NCBI GenBank assembly: GCA_037893225.1
Contig: JAZGUH010000185.1
Location: 3,235,501 to 3,299,500 of the forward strand
Origin: Hippasteria phrygiana
Lineage: Eukaryota; Echinodermata; Asteroidea; Valvatida; Goniasteridae
Length of the DNA: 64,000 nt
Direction of reading: 5' to 3'
Shown piece after piece: positions 60,700 to 64,000 of the stretch. Under the pieces are notes generated by a model, which was not told where the DNA came from, made no database searches, and saw nothing but the letters and a program-made list of their open reading frames with translations. Position 1 is the first letter of the stretch, and each line of letters begins with the position of its first letter. Position numbers and translations under genes: made by a program.

Positions 60700-60885
60700 T
60701 GTAAATACCGGCAATCGTAGACTCGGGACAAAAGATTTAGGGCGTAGACAAAGCGTCCACGATTGACCGAACGTCCAGGATTGAAAATCGTGTACAAAAC
60801 ATATGGGAGGTCTTCTGAAAAAGTTAAAGTTATAACTACAAAAGAGGAATAATGGGAGGTCGGTGATTGCAGGTATTTACACACT
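60700..60885. repeat. Dispersed repeat, copy 3
   Basis: GTCCACGATTGACC, AAAATCGTGTACAAAAC, ATATGGGAGGTCTTC, AAAAAGTTAAAG and AAAAGAGGAATAATGGGAGG follow in the same order as the other two copies. Confidence 0.7.
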
Positions 60886-61232
60886 TTCTTACATTAGTTT
60901 CTTTTCTGGGCACATAGAAGAAAGGGTAATAATGGGGACAATGCTACTCTGCAATTGTGTCTTTAGAAATCGACCTATACCCCACAGAGTTAACGCTATG
61001 GCTTTTTAGATTTCAATGGGGACAAAGGAGAATAAAAGAAGGAAAGTAAAGTCCACAATAGAGGAATTTCACATTAGCCTGTTCTGTGCACTTCTGGGTT
61101 GAAAGTGAGAGTGTCAATGGCAAACAAAAGAACGCTTTTCAGCACATTCATTCATGCATGAATTAATCAGGCCATAAAAAGAAGCGCAGGCGCAACATCA
61201 GCATAAAGTTGTTTATTGTGACATTAGGATGC

Positions 61233-62521
61233 TGGTTTTGAATGAAGAGAGTTATTTGATGAAGTCTTACTGGTATATTTTTATTACAGTATATAATTAT
61301 GGTTTTATTAACCCTAACAGTACTGAATCCTGCAATTTTAATATGATTTTGTACACACCCTAGGGAGGTATGGGTAAATGCAAGACAAGTCTGACATAAT
61401 CTTGTTGGCCAAAAGTTTGTCTGCCGCAATTGACAAACCTGTCAACTTTTTAGCGCAAGAGGGCGGTAGTACTTTTAAACAAATACTCCTCTGGTTGGGT
61501 TGGACAAATTGTAGAGGGCAGCATACGAGTTTAGTGGTAAACATTTATTGACGGATTTTGTCCGCGGTGGCGGCTACCACCGTATAAATACCAAATTTAA
61601 TTAACAATTTAAGGCAAACACACACAGAGCGGTGGGTGAGAGCGAGGCATACCCCATATAGTGTTTAAAGACGGAAAACCAGTAATTAACGCAATACACG
61701 TCATTACGGACAGACATAAGCATTAAACCTTAAAGAATGGACGGCTGAAACAAACTATATTTGAGCAGTAGAAAATTACAGCACGCATCTTTTATTACAT
61801 TGGAAATTATAAACTGGAAATTATATGTAAAGTAATCCATAAATCTTATCGAACTGATGATTGAGATAAATTTACTTGATTGGAACAAAATAAAAAATTG
61901 TTTTTGAAAGTTATGTTAGATCCTCCCAAATTACAGAACACAAAACTTGCTTACCTATGACCTAAAAATCCTATTTCAAAAAGAATTACAAAAAGAATTT
62001 CGAAATTAGCATGTTCAGTTGAAAAGATAGGCCCTATAGCTTAAAGATTCAAAAGTTTAAAAATTACTATAAAATCATATGATGACGTCACCATAATGTT
62101 ACATCAATTTGTATTTATAACACATTAGCCTTTTAGAGGTATGGCGGACACAATAGGAGGGCGCTATTTGATTTGGGTATGCCTTTTGTGCCATACAAAA
62201 GGTTTACCCAAATGAAATAGCGCCATCCTATTGTGTCCGCCATACCTCTAAAAGGCTAATGCCGGCTTAGAAGCATTCGAGATACAGAAAACTTAAGATA
62301 ATCTTACTGGGCTACCTAGATATTACTTTTCAACTTAATCGGACTTGTATTTCTGTAGATATATGCTCTACATATGCCCCTTTAAGATGACGTCACGTGA
62401 CAAGTGATGACGTCATTATGATGTAAAAGTTCGGCACACATTGTGAGCAGTTGTTCTAACTGTCTGCCAAGTTTAAAGGCAATCGGTTGCAGAAAAAGTA
62501 GCCAAAGTGCCGGTAAGAAAG
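61233..62521. repeat. Old dispersed C+A module copy, interrupted by a MITE
   Basis: 61,233-61,995 follows the C module (GAATGAAGAGAGTTATTT through AAAAAGAATTACAA). It then continues colinearly with 5,850-6,230 of cassette 2: GCATGTTCAGTTGA, ATGATGACGTCACCATAA, ACTGGGCTACCTAGATATTAC, GCCCCTTTAAGATGACGTCACGTGAC. It ends at GTGCCGGTAAGAAAGA. This shows that C and A modules were already joined in a dispersed element. Confidence 0.8.
62126..62258. mobile_element. 133-bp MITE inserted in the dispersed copy
   Basis: Arms of about 60 bp (TTAGCCTTTTAGAGGTATGG... and its complement) pair almost fully. The uninterrupted sister at 5,970-5,982 reads ACACATGCCGGC, whereas here ACACAT and ATGCCGGC flank the element. 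This gives a 2-bp AT duplication and exact ends. Confidence 0.8.
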
Positions 62522-63794
62522 ATATGCTCTAACGGTGTCTGACGTGTCTGACCAAATTGTTTCTATTTTGAAATGATTTTTTAATGATCAATTACTGAGA
62601 AATACTTTAGTTTTGTGCCATATGTACACATATATTTGTTTTTAATGATATTTGCAAAAGGTTTTTCCTGCACATTTGAATAACAGAAATTCAGAATTAA
62701 TCATAGAACTATATTAATAAATAAATGACTAAATAACGATAGAAAAAGAAAAAAGGAGGGAGAAATATTAAGTATGTAAATCCTTGCCGCTTTTTTTGGA
62801 GCTGTCATTTAGTGGAATTAATTCAGTGCGGAGCACCAAATCTTTGTTTTCTTCATTGTAAATAACAAGAAACACTTCGGTTGGTCATAATTTTTTTATC
62901 AACTACTTTCTGTTTCAGTTTTTCAGTGGAGTGTCCGATCTTGCCCGTTCTAGGATCTTTGGGGTACTCATAAAGAGATCACGAAGGACTCGACCAGACA
63001 ATTATTGCAGTCTTAAGAAAGGGCGCCCTCTGTATGGAAGCGGAAGTCGCATTATCTGTTGAAAACGGTATCACGGCTTCTTTGTAAATTTGTAGCGCTT
63101 TTATAGTATAGTATTGCAGAATGCATGCTGCACCAGACTATTACATGTATTGGTTTGGTAAGAATGGTCCAGAGTGGTTGAAGAAAGGCGTATATATTTT
63201 TGCATTTTATACGGAATTATCTACATTTGTGTGTGTGTGTGTTTGTTTTATAATAGTTGCATAGTAAGAAATGTCGTTTTATCTGTCTATAGATTAACAG
63301 GTGTAGAATGGTGCAGAATAAACCATTTACTAAAGTTGGGTTTTTTTGCGTGGTTGAATATGATTGATACTGATAGGCCTATTATATATTCGGAAAGAGT
63401 ACCATATCCGGCCATCACTTATTTTGCCTTAATATGACTTAAAAACTATCAAAAAGTGTAAATCTGCTAAAGAAACACGAATTTAGGAGGGGAAAATATT
63501 CGACCTTTTCTTTGAAAATACTTTGACTTTTTCTGTCATGCATGGCCCTAGTAGACTTAGTGCACGAGGTCTAAGTGATGGCTGGATATGGAACTCTTTC
63601 CGAAATGGAAGTTAAAATTGTTGTTTCCCCCGGCATGTAGTTAACATTCGTAGTTTGTTATTGACTTTACTAAGTTTTTGTGATAGAAAAAAATCTTATA
63701 TGTCACAGTAGCCCTAGAAGGGATATGGCGTCCTTGGCCCAAGTATGCAAAACAGTCCTATGCTAGAAACCGAAGATCAAAAATCACACTTTAC

Positions 63795-63935
63795 CTGCAT
63801 AAATATTCTTGGCATCATCTCTGTCACACAGTTCAACAGCGCATCTCCCATCTCGGATAGAAATATTCCTCCAAAAATGTCAAGAACAGGAGATATTTGC
63901 GGCGCAAAATCGTCTCCACGTGACGCTGACTTCAT
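63795..63935 (-). CDS. Possible first coding exon, 47 codons, function unknown
   Basis: On the minus strand ATG at 63,935 opens a 141-bp frame that ends in ATGCAG|GTAAAG, a good donor, in phase 0. The peptide (MKSASRGDDFAPQISPVLD..., then FGGIFLSEMGDALLNC, ending MMPRIFMQ) reads like an ordinary globular or helical protein and the region is more GC-rich than its surroundings. I do not recognise it and found no second exon at lower coordinates. The opposite strand also has an open frame at 63,745-63,978, so it is tentative. Confidence 0.35.
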
Positions 63936-64000
63936 GAACAAGCGGAGCAATACCCACAGCTGGAACGTTCATCAATAGAGGGCGCAATTTACAGGAGGTC

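Overview
The window looks like nuclear DNA of an animal, most likely a marine invertebrate. Evidence: long AT-rich noncoding stretches, GT-AG introns, tRNA-derived and foldback mobile elements, and many TACATGTA-type words. No lineage can be fixed from the sequence alone. There are no bacterial operons, rRNA genes, CRISPR arrays or viral genes.

Positions 1 to about 35,700 form one giant mosaic tandem array, which I split into 13 head-to-tail cassettes of 1.6 to 5.1 kb. Each cassette is built from a ~146-bp module (A), a ~401-bp module (B) and, in two cassettes, a 957-bp module (C). Read on the minus strand, each cassette ends in a small perfect hairpin, a 6-9 nt family-specific spacer, CTAG, and then a T-rich tract. 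This resembles the 3' end of a Helitron-like rolling-circle element (hairpin + CTRR, followed by T). Five families can be told apart by the spacer and the adjoining sequence. The modules are packed with TGACGTCA (CRE) palindromes, often fused to GTCACGTGAC (E-box/CLEAR-type).

Positions 35,700-42,500 are mostly unique. They hold an old diverged copy of the module family (37.24-38.29 kb), a recent chimeric fragment (38.74-39.58 kb), a foldback element and a CpG-rich promoter-like patch (42.34-42.48 kb). Positions 42,502-45,106 are an inverted copy of cassette 3 (7,762-10,366) with the same length and the same 51-nt homopolymer. It lies just upstream of the only convincing gene.

That gene runs on the plus strand from 47,263 to 54,753. 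It has six coding exons and encodes a 283-residue OB-fold protein resembling RPA70 (DBD-B-type LWG motif, acidic C terminus). A noncoding first exon may end at 45,155. Its introns carry a minisatellite in both orientations, a possible alternative last exon, an exact 235-bp duplication and a coding-like antisense stretch.

Positions 54.8-62.6 kb are a graveyard of non-autonomous elements: two TTAA-flanked MITE-like elements, an ~0.8-kb foldback, a tRNA-derived foldback SINE with a 12-bp target duplication, a second tRNA-like relic, a three-copy dispersed repeat, and an old C+A copy interrupted by a MITE whose empty site can be read from a sister copy. The last kilobase may hold a first coding exon on the minus strand.
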